Source: an uncultured Bacteroidales bacterium (GTDB lineage Bacteria; Bacteroidota; Bacteroidia; Bacteroidales; Bacteroidaceae). Taken from it: 64,000 bases of DNA. Positions 1-9,155 of the stretch are shown here, piece by piece. A model generated the notes under the pieces. The model saw only the letters and a list, made by a program, of their open reading frames with translations. It made no database searches and had not been told where the DNA came from. Numbering within the stretch: position 1 is the first letter of the stretch; the number at the start of each line of letters is the position of its first letter. The stretch covers positions 62,001-126,000 of the forward strand of contig CADAGO010000002.1 in the NCBI GenBank assembly GCA_902787555.1. The letters run 5' to 3'. The position numbers were made by a program, and so were the translations under genes.

Positions 1-1
1 T

Positions 2-1003
2 CATAGTTTTGAGACAGCAAAGGAGATGAAAATGAACGATGGTATTCTGCGTACTTATCTTCTCAAGGTTCAGACAGTTGGTCATGATGGTATCGAGCCG
101 GCTACGGCCGACACAGTGGTAGGTGTGCTGACTGTCGTGTTCCATAATGCATCGCTGTCGAAGCAGGACGAACGAATCATCCAGCTCATTGCCGAACAGG
201 TAGCCAAGTATGTGTATTTCTCTGACACAAAAGTTGAGAACCAGAAGGTGGAGCTGCAACTGAAGGAAGACGAGAAACTGAGAGCCGAGAAAGAAGAGAA
301 TACTATCCACATTCAGAATATGGTGCTTGATAACTGCCTGTCGGCTATCAAGCATGAGACGATGTATTATCCGAACCGCATCCGTCAGCTGCTCGATGAT
401 GCACAGGAAAAGCAGGTCTTGCCGGATGAAGAGAATATCGCTCAGCTGTCGGAACTCATCAACTATTATAAAGACGTGTTCTCCTTGCTGAGTGCATGCG
501 CGGCACGTCAGTTGGATAATGTAATGTTCAAACGCAAGACCATCCCAGTCAGTTCCCTGGCTCAGTATGCTAAAAAGAGCATGAGGCGGATGGCAAAGAA
601 GTTGGATGTGGATATCGACTTCGTGGTCGATACGGACTCTAACCTGAAAGTGGTGGGCGACCAGCAAATGTTGGAGTATTTGATGGATAATCTGATCTCG
701 GCAGCGCTGACCAACCGTAAAGACCGACAAATCAGATTGTCGTTCGACCGCTATGATGAGTTTGTCCGCATTACCTTTGCTGATGAAGAAGTGGCTAAGA
801 CGGATAGCGAACTGTCTAACCTGTTCTACCCTGAACATCTCCGTTATGACGAAGATGCCGATCGGTTGATAGGGGTGGAATACATGGTGTGTCGTCAGAT
901 TGTACGTGAGCACGATGAATATGGCGGAAGACGAGGATGCCGTATCATTGCTTCGCCTTGCGGAAATGGATATAAGATGGAAATCATGATTAATGGAATG
1001 TAA
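2..1003 (+). CDS. Atypical sensor histidine kinase-like protein, C-terminal part (DUF5113-like)
   Basis: This is the 3' part of a larger gene. The frame is open back to the first base, so the ATG at 26 is probably internal and the true start lies outside the window. Residues 70-90 after that ATG look like a coiled coil. A kinase-like His box (AIKHETMYYPNRI) follows, and later an N-box-like DNLISAAL typical of GHKL ATPases. The G boxes are poorly conserved. It resembles the DUF5112/DUF5113 sensor proteins of Bacteroidales (family known, signal not). A response regulator starts one base after its stop, so the two are probably a two-component pair. The family call rests on recall of motifs. Confidence 0.7.
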   Translation, partial: HSFETAKEMKMNDGILRTYLLKVQTVGHDGIEPATADTVVGVLTVVFHNASLSKQDERIIQLIAEQVAKYVYFSDTKVENQKVELQLKEDEKLRAEKEENTIHIQNMVLDNCLSAIKHETMYYPNRIRQLLDDAQEKQVLPDEENIAQLSELINYYKDVFSLLSACAARQLDNVMFKRKTIPVSSLAQYAKKSMRRMAKKLDVDIDFVVDTDSNLKVVGDQQMLEYLMDNLISAALTNRKDRQIRLSFDRYDEFVRITFADEEVAKTDSELSNLFYPEHLRYDEDADRLIGVEYMVCRQIVREHDEYGGRRGCRIIASPCGNGYKMEIMINGM

Positions 1004-1004
1004 T

Positions 1005-1727
1005 ATGAACAAGTTTAATGTAATTATCGTAGAGGATGTGATGTTGGAACTGCGTGGAACGGTGGAGATATTCCGTAACGAGATTCCAGAAGCTAACATC
1101 ATTGGTACAGCTCAGAACGAAGAAGAATTCTGGGAATTAATCGCAAAGAACACGCCCGATTTGGTCTTGCTCGATTTGGGCTTGGGCGGGTCAACAACGG
1201 TAGGCGTTGATATCTGTCGGAAACTCAGAGAGAAGCAGATGCCCGTGAAGGTACTCATCTTTACAGGTGAAGTGCTGAACGAGAAACTATGGGTCGATGC
1301 GCTTGATGCTGGTGCAGACGGGATTATTCTGAAGAGCGGCGAGCTGCTTACCCCGGGGGATGTCCAAAGTGTGTTGAGTGGCAAGCGCTATGTGTTCAAT
1401 CAGCCTATCTTGAAGAAACTGGTGAAACGATTCAGGAAGTCTGTCCTCAACGAATATCGCCGTCAGGAAGCATTTGTGCGTTACGACATTGATGAGTACG
1501 ACGAGATTTTCCTTCGCCACTTAGCGTTGGGCTATACCAAAGACATGATTGCAAACCTGCGAAGTATGCCGTTTGGAACAAAGTCGCTTGAAAAACGTCA
1601 GGTGGAACTCATCAATCGTCTGTTCCCAAATGGCGAGAGTGAGCGTATCAATGTGCCACGATTAGTGACCCGTGCATTTGAATTGCGAATCCTCGATGTA
1701 GACAATCTGGAACCGGATGAAGAATAG
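1005..1727 (+). CDS. Response regulator with Bacteroidales-type output domain (DUF5932-like)
   Basis: Residues 1-120 form a receiver domain with the expected residues: acidic pair E10/D11, phospho-acceptor D57 in LVLLDLG, T87 and K110. The C-terminal ~120 residues are not a classic LuxR helix-turn-helix. They match the uncharacterised domain usually found with these receivers in Bacteroidales (DUF5932, recalled). The ATG at 1005 was chosen over the in-frame ATG at 993 because it starts directly at the receiver fold (MNKFNVI) and follows the upstream stop by one base. It is co-transcribed with the sensor before it, and the next gene overlaps its 3' end by 11 bp. Confidence 0.8.
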   Translation: MNKFNVIIVEDVMLELRGTVEIFRNEIPEANIIGTAQNEEEFWELIAKNTPDLVLLDLGLGGSTTVGVDICRKLREKQMPVKVLIFTGEVLNEKLWVDALDAGADGIILKSGELLTPGDVQSVLSGKRYVFNQPILKKLVKRFRKSVLNEYRRQEAFVRYDIDEYDEIFLRHLALGYTKDMIANLRSMPFGTKSLEKRQVELINRLFPNGESERINVPRLVTRAFELRILDVDNLEPDEE

Positions 1728-2418
1728 TCGCATTGTCAACTGGATGCCTATCGGACTACTCTGTCTGATACTGTTGCATGCCGTCGTTTCGTGGATAGGA
1801 GATATCTACGGATGGGGGTTGAACAACCTGTTCAGTCAGGCTGGCATCAGATGGACTGTGACTTATTTCATGTTCAATATTTCCTGTGCTCCGTTTGCAG
1901 AGGTCATGTCGGCACTTATCGCGATCGGCGTGTTGACGGAGTCGGGCTTTTTCGCTGCATTCAGCAAGAAAGCATCGTTGAAGCAAAAGCGTGCACTCTC
2001 CTTGTCCTTGCTAGTGCTGACCATCATGATGGTGGTCATTGCTTGTATGGTGTTGCTCCCCAATGCTATTCTGCTCAGCCCGTTCGGCACGTTGGCCGAC
2101 TCTCCTTTCTCCCAAGGGCTGCTGGGCATTATCTGTGTCGCTATAGTCGTTGTGGGTAATGTTTACGGACTGTCATCGGGACGATTCTTCAGTTTGGCAG
2201 ATACCATCAAGGCGCACGTGTCGCTATTGATTCCGTGCCTACCTTGTTTCCTTTCGATGATGCTGACAGCCATCCTAAAGGAGTCTATGATCTATTCGAA
2301 CGTCATCCCAATGCAGTCAACGTTGTTCACCGTGCTATCATGGTGCCTTTATCTCTTTCCGTTTGCAGTACAGTTGCTATATCTCTTCAAGTCAAAAAAG
2401 AAAAAAATTATATCATAA
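1717..2418 (+). CDS. Short AbgT-like integral membrane protein
   Basis: A 233-residue hydrophobic protein with about six predicted membrane spans. The N-terminal half (IYGWGLNNL, AGIRW, APFAEV, IGVLTESGFF) resembles the start of AbgT-family p-aminobenzoyl-glutamate transporters. Those are about 500 residues, so this is a half-length relative and transport is not assured. It ends in a lysine-rich tail. It overlaps the response regulator by 11 bp, which suggests translational coupling and a role tied to that two-component pair. An alternative start is ATG 1743. The AbgT relationship rests on a few motifs. Confidence 0.6.
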   Translation: MKNSRIVNWMPIGLLCLILLHAVVSWIGDIYGWGLNNLFSQAGIRWTVTYFMFNISCAPFAEVMSALIAIGVLTESGFFAAFSKKASLKQKRALSLSLLVLTIMMVVIACMVLLPNAILLSPFGTLADSPFSQGLLGIICVAIVVVGNVYGLSSGRFFSLADTIKAHVSLLIPCLPCFLSMMLTAILKESMIYSNVIPMQSTLFTVLSWCLYLFPFAVQLLYLFKSKKKKIIS

Positions 2419-2434
2419 TCTAACTAACACTAAG

Positions 2435-5400
2435 ATGAAAAAACTACATTTAATCTTCATTTGTACATTATGGCTGGCGGCTTCTATGGTACCAGCTATG
2501 GCTTCTTCGAGTCCCACACACAATGTTTCTGAATCCTCGAAAGCTAAAAAACGTATCATTAAGAAAATAGCTCCGATTGTGGTGGAATGTCCGCAAGGAA
2601 CTAATCCGCGTCTGCCTTGGCAGGTATGGGTAACTTATAGCGATGGTACAGGAGAATGGCGTCAGACTCGCTGGTCGAATGCAGCACAGCAGACCGAACA
2701 GACTGAGCAAACCTATCTTGTGGGACATAAGTTCACGGTCGATGGGGTGATTACTGGTGACAACACGACAGAGAACGGCTATCCCATCACAGCAACAGTT
2801 ACGGTGGTTAACAAGAACTGGGATGTACCGGGTCAACCAGTCGCTGAGCCTCTTCCGCTTACAATGGTGTCGATTACGGGCGATAACCGACTGACGTGGA
2901 ACCGCAACCTCGATATCCGCGAGATTTTATCATGGGATATCACCCAGCAACTCTATAACTATCGAGACACGTACGGATTGTCAAAAGAAGGATATAAGGT
3001 GGCTGACGGATGGGATTCGCCAACCACCAAACTGAAAGGTCACGGGTCGGGGCACTATATGTCTGCCCTTGCATTCGCTTATGCTTCCACGTATGGAACA
3101 CCTGAAGGACGTCAGATTCGTGAGCGTATCGAACGGATGGTCAACGAACTACGTGCTTGTCAGGAGCGTACCTTCGTATGGAGCGATTCGTTGGGACGCT
3201 ATTTCGAGGCACGCGACTATGCTCCAGAACCTGTGTTGAAGGAGATGAAGGGAACATGGGCTGCTTTCAACGAATACAAAAAAGACTATAAGCATTACGG
3301 CTATGGATACCTGAATGCCATTCCTGCAGCACATCCGGCATTGATTGAGTGTTATCGTGCCTATCACAATGAGGAATGGGTATGGGCACCTTATTATACG
3401 ATACACAAGCAGTTGGCAGGACTGATAGACATCGCTAACGTGATGAACAGCATTACCACCTCACTCAACGATGTTCAGCCTCGTCAAAATACCGACCGTC
3501 GTCTCACCAATAAGCAGATTGCCGAAAAGGCGCTCCTGATTGCTAAGGATATGGGACTATGGGTGTGGAACCGTATGCACTATCGTACATACGTCAGTAT
3601 GGAAGGTGATAAGCAACAGCGTCAGGCTCGTCCAGGTAATCGATATGAGATGTGGAACATGTATATCGCAGGCGAGGTAGGTGGCATGCAAGAATCGCTT
3701 TCACGTCTTTCGGAAATGGTGACAGACCCTACGGAGAAAGCCCGACTGCTCGAAGCTGCCAATTGTTTCGATTCGCCAGCTTTCTACCAGCCCCTATCAA
3801 CTAACATGGACGACATCCGTACCCGTCATGCCAATCAACACATTCCGATGATTACGGGTGCGCTCCGCTCTTATCGTGGCAACCATAAGGCATATTATTA
3901 CAATATCGCCTATAATTTCTGGAACATGATTCAAGGCCGTTATGCATACGCAATGGGTGGTGTGGGTAATGGTGAGATGTTCCGTCAACCTTATTCGCAG
4001 ATGCTAAGCATGAACACCAGTGTCAGCCGAGGGTGGGGGAGAAACGGAAACACCGTTCCCGATCCTAACATCAACGAGACTTGTTGTGCCTATAACCTGG
4101 CGAAACTGACCAAAGACCTCAACTGTTTCGATCCGGATGATGCACGCTATATGGATTACTATGAACGTGTGCTTTATAATCAGATTATCGGCTCTGTCAA
4201 TCCTGAGCACTACTCATGTACCTATCAGTATGCGGTCGGAATGAATGCTCAGAAACCGTTCGGCAACGAGACTCCGCAATCAACTTGCTGTGGAGGTACA
4301 GGTGCTGAGAATCATGTGAAGTATCAGGAAGCTGCCTATTTTGTGAACGACAACACCATTTGGGTAGCACTTTATATGCCAACCGTGGCACAATGGGCAC
4401 AGAAGGATGTGGTTATCGAGCAGGATTGTCTCTGGCCTGCCGAGTCGTCTAAGATTAAGATTAAGAAGGGTAGTGCTACTTTTGCTATGAAGTTGCGCGT
4501 ACCTTATTGGGCAACGCAGGGCTTCAGCGTGAAACTCAATGGGAAGCAGTTAGCAAAGAAATATCAGCCGTGCTCTTACTTCGAGATTCCTTCCCGTCTG
4601 TGGAATGAAGGAGATATAGTCGAGGTATCCATGCCGTTTACAACACACATCAACTGGGGACCCGACAAGATGGAACTCGCCGCTACAACCACCAATCCAC
4701 AACAGCCTTTCACGCCAATGTGGGTAGGTGCCATCATGTATGGTCCGTTGGTTATGACGACTGAAGAAGTTAAAACATGGGACGAGGCAGACTTCACCCT
4801 CAGCTCTGATCTGCACGAAGTGCAGCCCCAACCTGTTCAGGCAGGTACGGGTATGAATGCAAACCTGTATACGCTAAGGCTCTTCCCCTCGGGGGAGCAG
4901 GGAGAGGGGCTGTTGTTTGTGCCCGACTACTACGAAACCCATCGCTCCACACATTATCTGCGTCTCAATGTACTGACAGATGCTAAGGGGAGCAAACAGA
5001 GTTCTAAACTTACGAAGACGATGCTCGAATCGGCTATAAAGATTGCCAAGGAACGTAAGGCTGAGCAAGAGAAATGGAACGCACTCACAGTGAAAGTACC
5101 CGCTCACGCTCCATGGGCACCTCACGGATATGCACGTCTTATGGAACAACTTGCTAATGCTGAGGCAGTCAATGCAAAGGATGCAAAGACGGTGAGCCAG
5201 ACGGAAATCAATGCTGCTGCATCGCTCCTCAACATGGTTATCAACACCATGCGTCCTGGTAACCTTGCCGAGCCTGAGGACCTTACCGAACTGCAAAACC
5301 TCCTCACTCAGTGTAAGGACATCCGCGATAAGACTACCGAACTGCGTGAAGCTATCAGCTATGCCGACATGGTTGTCGGATATGTGAACGGAGGAAGCGG

Positions 5401-5464
5401 AACGAAGGATATGATCGAAAAAGCCCTCGATCGTCTCAAGACTGCAAGAGCAAATAATAAATGA
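2435..5464 (+). CDS. Secreted beta-L-arabinofuranosidase, GH127/GH146 type
   Basis: Predicted to remove beta-linked L-arabinofuranose from plant polysaccharide or glycoprotein side chains in the periplasm or outside the cell. The start at 2435 gives a clean signal peptide (MKKLHLIFICTLWLAASMVPAMA). An Ig-like Big_4-type domain (VTYSDGTGEW) follows at about 40-130. The alpha/alpha-barrel has family signatures LKGHGSGHYMSALA and PYYTIHKQLAGL. The zinc/nucleophile set of the family, Glu-x-Cys plus Cys-Cys, is present as E548-T-C550 and C618-C619. The C-terminal ~100 residues look helical. A GC-rich palindromic repeat is read in frame at 4880-4911. It heads a segment with a dicarboxylate transporter and a porin. 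No SusC/SusD pair is adjacent. Confidence 0.88.
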   Translation: MKKLHLIFICTLWLAASMVPAMASSSPTHNVSESSKAKKRIIKKIAPIVVECPQGTNPRLPWQVWVTYSDGTGEWRQTRWSNAAQQTEQTEQTYLVGHKFTVDGVITGDNTTENGYPITATVTVVNKNWDVPGQPVAEPLPLTMVSITGDNRLTWNRNLDIREILSWDITQQLYNYRDTYGLSKEGYKVADGWDSPTTKLKGHGSGHYMSALAFAYASTYGTPEGRQIRERIERMVNELRACQERTFVWSDSLGRYFEARDYAPEPVLKEMKGTWAAFNEYKKDYKHYGYGYLNAIPAAHPALIECYRAYHNEEWVWAPYYTIHKQLAGLIDIANVMNSITTSLNDVQPRQNTDRRLTNKQIAEKALLIAKDMGLWVWNRMHYRTYVSMEGDKQQRQARPGNRYEMWNMYIAGEVGGMQESLSRLSEMVTDPTEKARLLEAANCFDSPAFYQPLSTNMDDIRTRHANQHIPMITGALRSYRGNHKAYYYNIAYNFWNMIQGRYAYAMGGVGNGEMFRQPYSQMLSMNTSVSRGWGRNGNTVPDPNINETCCAYNLAKLTKDLNCFDPDDARYMDYYERVLYNQIIGSVNPEHYSCTYQYAVGMNAQKPFGNETPQSTCCGGTGAENHVKYQEAAYFVNDNTIWVALYMPTVAQWAQKDVVIEQDCLWPAESSKIKIKKGSATFAMKLRVPYWATQGFSVKLNGKQLAKKYQPCSYFEIPSRLWNEGDIVEVSMPFTTHINWGPDKMELAATTTNPQQPFTPMWVGAIMYGPLVMTTEEVKTWDEADFTLSSDLHEVQPQPVQAGTGMNANLYTLRLFPSGEQGEGLLFVPDYYETHRSTHYLRLNVLTDAKGSKQSSKLTKTMLESAIKIAKERKAEQEKWNALTVKVPAHAPWAPHGYARLMEQLANAEAVNAKDAKTVSQTEINAAASLLNMVINTMRPGNLAEPEDLTELQNLLTQCKDIRDKTTELREAISYADMVVGYVNGGSGTKDMIEKALDRLKTARANNK
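4880..4911. repeat. In-frame copy of a GC-rich palindromic repeat inside the GH127 gene
   Basis: The stretch reads CTCTTCCCCTCGGGGGAGC and then AGGGAGAGGGG. This is the core of the palindromic element found between the efflux genes at 13347-13432 and 14470-14536. Here it is translated without a frameshift (RLFPSGEQGEGLLF), at the junction before the last beta-sandwich strands, where homologues usually have a short linker. Insertion is an inference from the match to the intergenic copies. Confidence 0.55.
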
Positions 5465-5468
5465 TAGG

Positions 5469-5525
5469 TTAATAGCTTAGTAGCTTAATAGCTTAGTAGC
5501 TTAGTAGCTTAGTAGATTAATAGGT
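5469..5525. repeat. 8-bp tandem repeat TTA(A/G)TAGC, left of the dicarboxylate transporter
   Basis: About seven copies of an 8-bp unit, TTAGTAGC or TTAATAGC, fill most of the gap between the arabinofuranosidase and the transporter gene. Nearly the same array in the same orientation begins at the transporter's stop codon (7013-7062). The units contain stop codons in several frames and do not form a strong hairpin. Function unknown. Confidence 0.8.
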
Positions 5526-5566
5526 TCGCAGAACAACAGACTAGTAAACCGATAAACAATAGAAAT

Positions 5567-7015
5567 ATGATGGAATTTGTCATGATTTTGCAACTACTGA
5601 TAGTGTTGGCAGCCCTCTATGTAGGCTCCCGCTATGGCAGTTTGGCATTAGGTGCCATCTCTGGTATTGGACTTGCCATTCTGGTATTGGGATTTGGCTT
5701 GAAGCCTGGTAACCCGCCAACCGATGTTATTTACATCATCATCGCAGCCGTAACCTGTGCAGGTATCATGCAGGCATCAGGCGGAATGGATTGGCTCATT
5801 CAGTTGGCGGAAAAGATGCTTCGTAAGAATCCCGGACATATCACATTTCTCGCTCCTTTTTGTACCTTCTTCCTCACTGTGTTGGTAGGTACAGGTCACG
5901 TAGTGTACACTTTGATGCCGATTATCTGTGATATCGCATTGAAGAAAGGCATTCGTCCTGAGCGCCCATGTGGTGTGGCATCCATTGCATCTCAGGTGGG
6001 CATCACTTGTTCGCCCATCGCAGCTGCAGTTGTTGCATTTGTAAGTATCTCTAATGCAAATGGTTTCGATGTCACCATCCCCGGTGTACTGATGATTTCG
6101 ATTCCCGCATGTCTTTGTGGACTGACTGCTGCAGCTATATGTTCCTACAAGCGTGGAAAGGACCTCGACAAAGATCCTGTGTTCCAGAAGAAAATCCAAG
6201 ATCCTGAGCAATACCAGTACATATATGGCTCTAATGCCACTACGTTAGATAAGGAGATTCCACAATCAGCTAAGAACGCTGTATTCATCTTCCTCGGGGC
6301 ATTAGTCATTATTGTCTTCTTTGCTGTTTTTCAGAATGCTTTGCCTTCCTACGAGACGTTACGTGCGGTAAAGGGAACACAAGACCTGTATATTGACGAG
6401 AACCTCTCTATGACCGCCAATCAACTGGTACAGGCAAAGGTACATGTGACAGGTATTACCGAATGGTTTAATAAGGCCTTGCCGATGAATGTTGTCATTC
6501 AGATGATTATGATTTCTGCTGCAGCCTTGATGATTATCTTTGCTAAAGCCAGTCCCAAGAAGGCAGTTGCAGGTTCCGTATGGCAATCGGGTATGGTGGC
6601 TGTTGTGGCTATCTATGGTATTGCATGGTTGGCAGATACGTATTTCAGCAACTATATGGGTGTGATGGAAAGTAGTCTGAAGGAGGTTGTCAGCGAGTAT
6701 CCGTGGGCAATCGCGATTGTATTCTTCATCGTGTCGGTATTGATCAATAGTCAGGGTGCGGTAGTTGTAGCCATGTTACCTCTCGCTTATTCGCTCGGCA
6801 TCTCAGGTCCTGTGCTGCTGGGTGTGCTCCCCTCGGTCTATGGTTATTTCTTCATACCCAATTATCCGTCCGATATCGCAACTGTGAACTTCGACCGTTC
6901 GGGTACTACGGTCATAGGTAAGTATCTGCTCAACCACTCATTCATGATGCCAGGTCTTGTGTGTGTGATAGTGAGCACCCTTGTCGGATCTCTTCTGTCA
7001 TGGCTCATTTATTAA
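5567..7015 (+). CDS. dcuB: Anaerobic C4-dicarboxylate transporter, DcuA/DcuB family
   Basis: An inner-membrane carrier for fumarate, succinate, malate or aspartate exchange in anaerobic metabolism (family knowledge). The N-terminus carries Dcu signatures: RYGSLALG, GLKPGNPPTDV, ASGGMDWLIQLAEKMLRKNP and TFFLTVLVGTGH. C-terminal motifs include INSQGA and PSDIATVNFDRSGTT. Length is 482 residues against about 440 for E. coli DcuA/B; the extra residues lie in a central loop at about 205-290. DcuA and DcuB cannot be told apart from sequence alone. It is flanked on both sides by 8-bp tandem repeats and followed by a porin gene, so uptake across both membranes may be coordinated. This is inference. 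Confidence 0.9.
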   Translation: MMEFVMILQLLIVLAALYVGSRYGSLALGAISGIGLAILVLGFGLKPGNPPTDVIYIIIAAVTCAGIMQASGGMDWLIQLAEKMLRKNPGHITFLAPFCTFFLTVLVGTGHVVYTLMPIICDIALKKGIRPERPCGVASIASQVGITCSPIAAAVVAFVSISNANGFDVTIPGVLMISIPACLCGLTAAAICSYKRGKDLDKDPVFQKKIQDPEQYQYIYGSNATTLDKEIPQSAKNAVFIFLGALVIIVFFAVFQNALPSYETLRAVKGTQDLYIDENLSMTANQLVQAKVHVTGITEWFNKALPMNVVIQMIMISAAALMIIFAKASPKKAVAGSVWQSGMVAVVAIYGIAWLADTYFSNYMGVMESSLKEVVSEYPWAIAIVFFIVSVLINSQGAVVVAMLPLAYSLGISGPVLLGVLPSVYGYFFIPNYPSDIATVNFDRSGTTVIGKYLLNHSFMMPGLVCVIVSTLVGSLLSWLIY

Positions 7016-7062
7016 TAGCTTAATAGCTTAGTAGCTTAATAGCTTAGTAGGTTAATAGATTA
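7013..7062. repeat. 8-bp tandem repeat TTA(A/G)TAGC, right of the dicarboxylate transporter
   Basis: The same unit as the array at 5469-5525, in the same orientation. It starts with the stop codon of the transporter and ends two bases before the porin start codon. The pair of arrays brackets the transporter as direct repeats. A weaker trace of the motif occurs near 11545-11572. Confidence 0.8.
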
Positions 7063-7063
7063 G

Positions 7064-8299
7064 ATGAATAGAAATTATATGAAAAGAATTCTGATGATGG
7101 CTTGCGTAGCAGGCATGGCACAGCTGCCAATGATGGCAGACAATGATGTGCCCGAAGTAGTGAACGACGAACCTGAAGTAACAGTCGAGCCGAGCGAATT
7201 CGAGCCGGCAGGAACACCAGGCGAAGGTTTCCTGACGGCTGTTGTGAACCGTTCGTTAGAGAAGGCAGTTTCCGGGCAGACCGCCGATCCTTCCATGCCC
7301 CTTCCTTATGGACGTACCCTCACCGACTATGTCTCCCCTCCCAAGATTGGCGCTTATTTCATCGGTAAGTACGGTTATACCGACCAGAAGGGTAGGCATG
7401 GAGGCGATGCATTCAGTCAGCGTCTCATTCGTGCGTATATCGACGGAACCATCCTGCACGACTTCAAGTATCGTGTACAGGTACAGCTCAACAATGCCTC
7501 GTTCCACATGAAGGACTACTACCTTGAGTGGGCACACTGGAAAGAACTGATGGTGAAGGTGGGCCAGTTCAAGCGTGCCTTCCTCTTTGAAAACCCTTAC
7601 AACCCGTGGGATGTGGGCTTCGGCGACTATTCGCAGGTTACGAAGAAACTGGCTGGTATGGGCGACTACAATGGTGAGCCGGCTGCTACAGGCGGACGCG
7701 ACCAGGGTATTCAGTTGCAAGGCGACCTCTTCCCCGACAAGCGCGACGGACATCGCTATCTGCACTATCAGTTGCAGATGATGAACGGACAGGGCATCAA
7801 TACAAGCGATGTAAACCATAAGCGCGATTTCATTGGTACCATTCAGGTGCAACCCATCAAAGACCTCTATATCGGTCTGTTCGGTTGGACAGGCAACTAC
7901 ACCTCTAATGGTGTTACCGTCGATCGCAACCGCTGGGCAGCATCTGTGAAGTACGAACATAACGGATGGAGCGCACGCGCAGAGTATGCCCACTCACAAG
8001 GCCATAAGATATCCGACTACAATTCAGGTACCCGCCACTTCTCAGGTCCAGGACGGGCCGACGGTTGGTATGCCACCGTAGGAGTTCCCTTTACCGATTG
8101 GCTCAAAGTATATGCCAAGTGCGATGTCTATCGCGATCAGGCCACATGGGAAAGCTCACGCACCATGTGCAGTCTCATCCCGAATATCCAGCTCCACAAA
8201 AACCTCATGTTTCAGGTACAATACAACTTTGTTTACGATCGCACCTTTGTCGATCGCAAGTACAGTGAAGTGTGGACAGAGATGTACGTGAGATTCTAA
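7064..8299 (+). CDS. Outer-membrane porin, OprO/OprP (phosphate-selective porin) family
   Basis: A 411-residue exported beta-barrel protein. A signal peptide ends near AQLPMMA. An acidic linker (about 25-60) is followed by alternating strands with KYGYTDQKGRHGGDAFSQRLIRA, VKVGQFKRAF and a terminal phenylalanine (EMYVRF), all typical of OprP-like porins. Substrate cannot be read from sequence; many Bacteroidales members are not phosphate channels. ATG 7079 (MKRILMMACVAG) is an equally good start and gives a more typical signal peptide. Its position after the Dcu carrier suggests a matching outer-membrane path. Confidence 0.82.
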   Translation: MNRNYMKRILMMACVAGMAQLPMMADNDVPEVVNDEPEVTVEPSEFEPAGTPGEGFLTAVVNRSLEKAVSGQTADPSMPLPYGRTLTDYVSPPKIGAYFIGKYGYTDQKGRHGGDAFSQRLIRAYIDGTILHDFKYRVQVQLNNASFHMKDYYLEWAHWKELMVKVGQFKRAFLFENPYNPWDVGFGDYSQVTKKLAGMGDYNGEPAATGGRDQGIQLQGDLFPDKRDGHRYLHYQLQMMNGQGINTSDVNHKRDFIGTIQVQPIKDLYIGLFGWTGNYTSNGVTVDRNRWAASVKYEHNGWSARAEYAHSQGHKISDYNSGTRHFSGPGRADGWYATVGVPFTDWLKVYAKCDVYRDQATWESSRTMCSLIPNIQLHKNLMFQVQYNFVYDRTFVDRKYSEVWTEMYVRF

Positions 8300-8405
8300 G
8301 GAAAAGTAATAATGTAATTACACAACTTCCAAGCAAAGCGAAACAATAATGTAGCAATTATGCTAACAAGCAAATAGTATTAACCCTTTAAACCTTTACT
8401 GCCTT

Positions 8406-9077
8406 ATGAAAAAATATTTAGCAGAAATGGTGGGCACAATGGTGCTCGTACTCCTCGGCTGCGGAACAGCAGTCAGTTTGAATTGTGGTGCAGACACTGC
8501 ATCAGTAGTAGGAACAGCAATGGCCTTCGGTCTTGCAGTCGTAGCAATGGCATACACCATCGGTGGTACCAGCGGTTGTCATATCAATCCAGCCATCACC
8601 CTTGGTTGCCTCATCTCAAAGCGCATCAGTTGCAAGGATGCCACGATGTACATGATTTTCCAGATCATCGGAGCCTTCATCGGTTCGGCAATCCTCTATG
8701 CCCTCGTAGCAACCAGTCCTGACGCAGCACAAGGCACCACAACCGGAGCCAATGCATGCCAGGCAGGTGTGAGCAGTGTTACAGGTCTCATTGCAGAAAT
8801 TGTCCTCACATGCATCTTCGTCCTCGTCGTTCTTGGTACTACCGATGAGAAGAAAGGCGCAGGCAACTTCGCAGGCCTTGCTATCGGTCTTTCCCTCATC
8901 CTCATCCACCTTGTAGGAATCCACTACACAGGCACCTCAGTCAATCCAGCCCGTTCCATTGCACCTGCAGTGTTCGAAGGCGGTCAGGCTCTCAGCGACC
9001 TCTGGATTTTCATCGTAGGTCCGTTCGTAGGTGCAGCCCTTGCAGCATGCATCTGGAAAGCGATAGGGGAGAAGTAA
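8406..9077 (+). CDS. aqpZ: Aquaporin Z-type water channel (MIP family)
   Basis: A six-span inner-membrane channel. Both pore motifs are present: NPA at 61-63 and NPA-R at 180-183. The selectivity-filter positions read F41, H168, T177 and R183, the water-selective pattern of AqpZ rather than the glycerol-facilitator pattern. Length (223) is normal. A strong intrinsic terminator follows, so the gene ends a transcription unit. The 105-bp gap before it shows no consensus promoter I can defend. Confidence 0.95.
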   Translation: MKKYLAEMVGTMVLVLLGCGTAVSLNCGADTASVVGTAMAFGLAVVAMAYTIGGTSGCHINPAITLGCLISKRISCKDATMYMIFQIIGAFIGSAILYALVATSPDAAQGTTTGANACQAGVSSVTGLIAEIVLTCIFVLVVLGTTDEKKGAGNFAGLAIGLSLILIHLVGIHYTGTSVNPARSIAPAVFEGGQALSDLWIFIVGPFVGAALAACIWKAIGEK

Positions 9078-9111
9078 GCCATAAAGCAGAGCCCTTATTC
9101 TCAAGGATTGT

Positions 9112-9143
9112 AGGCAGGAAGCAGATGTTTCCTGCCTTTTTCT
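9112..9143 (+). terminator. Intrinsic terminator after aqpZ
   Basis: A 9-bp stem AGGCAGGAA/TTTCCTGCCT around a 7-nt loop, followed by a T-rich run, 35 bp after the aquaporin stop codon. Confidence 0.88.
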
Positions 9144-9155
9144 TATTTTATCCCC

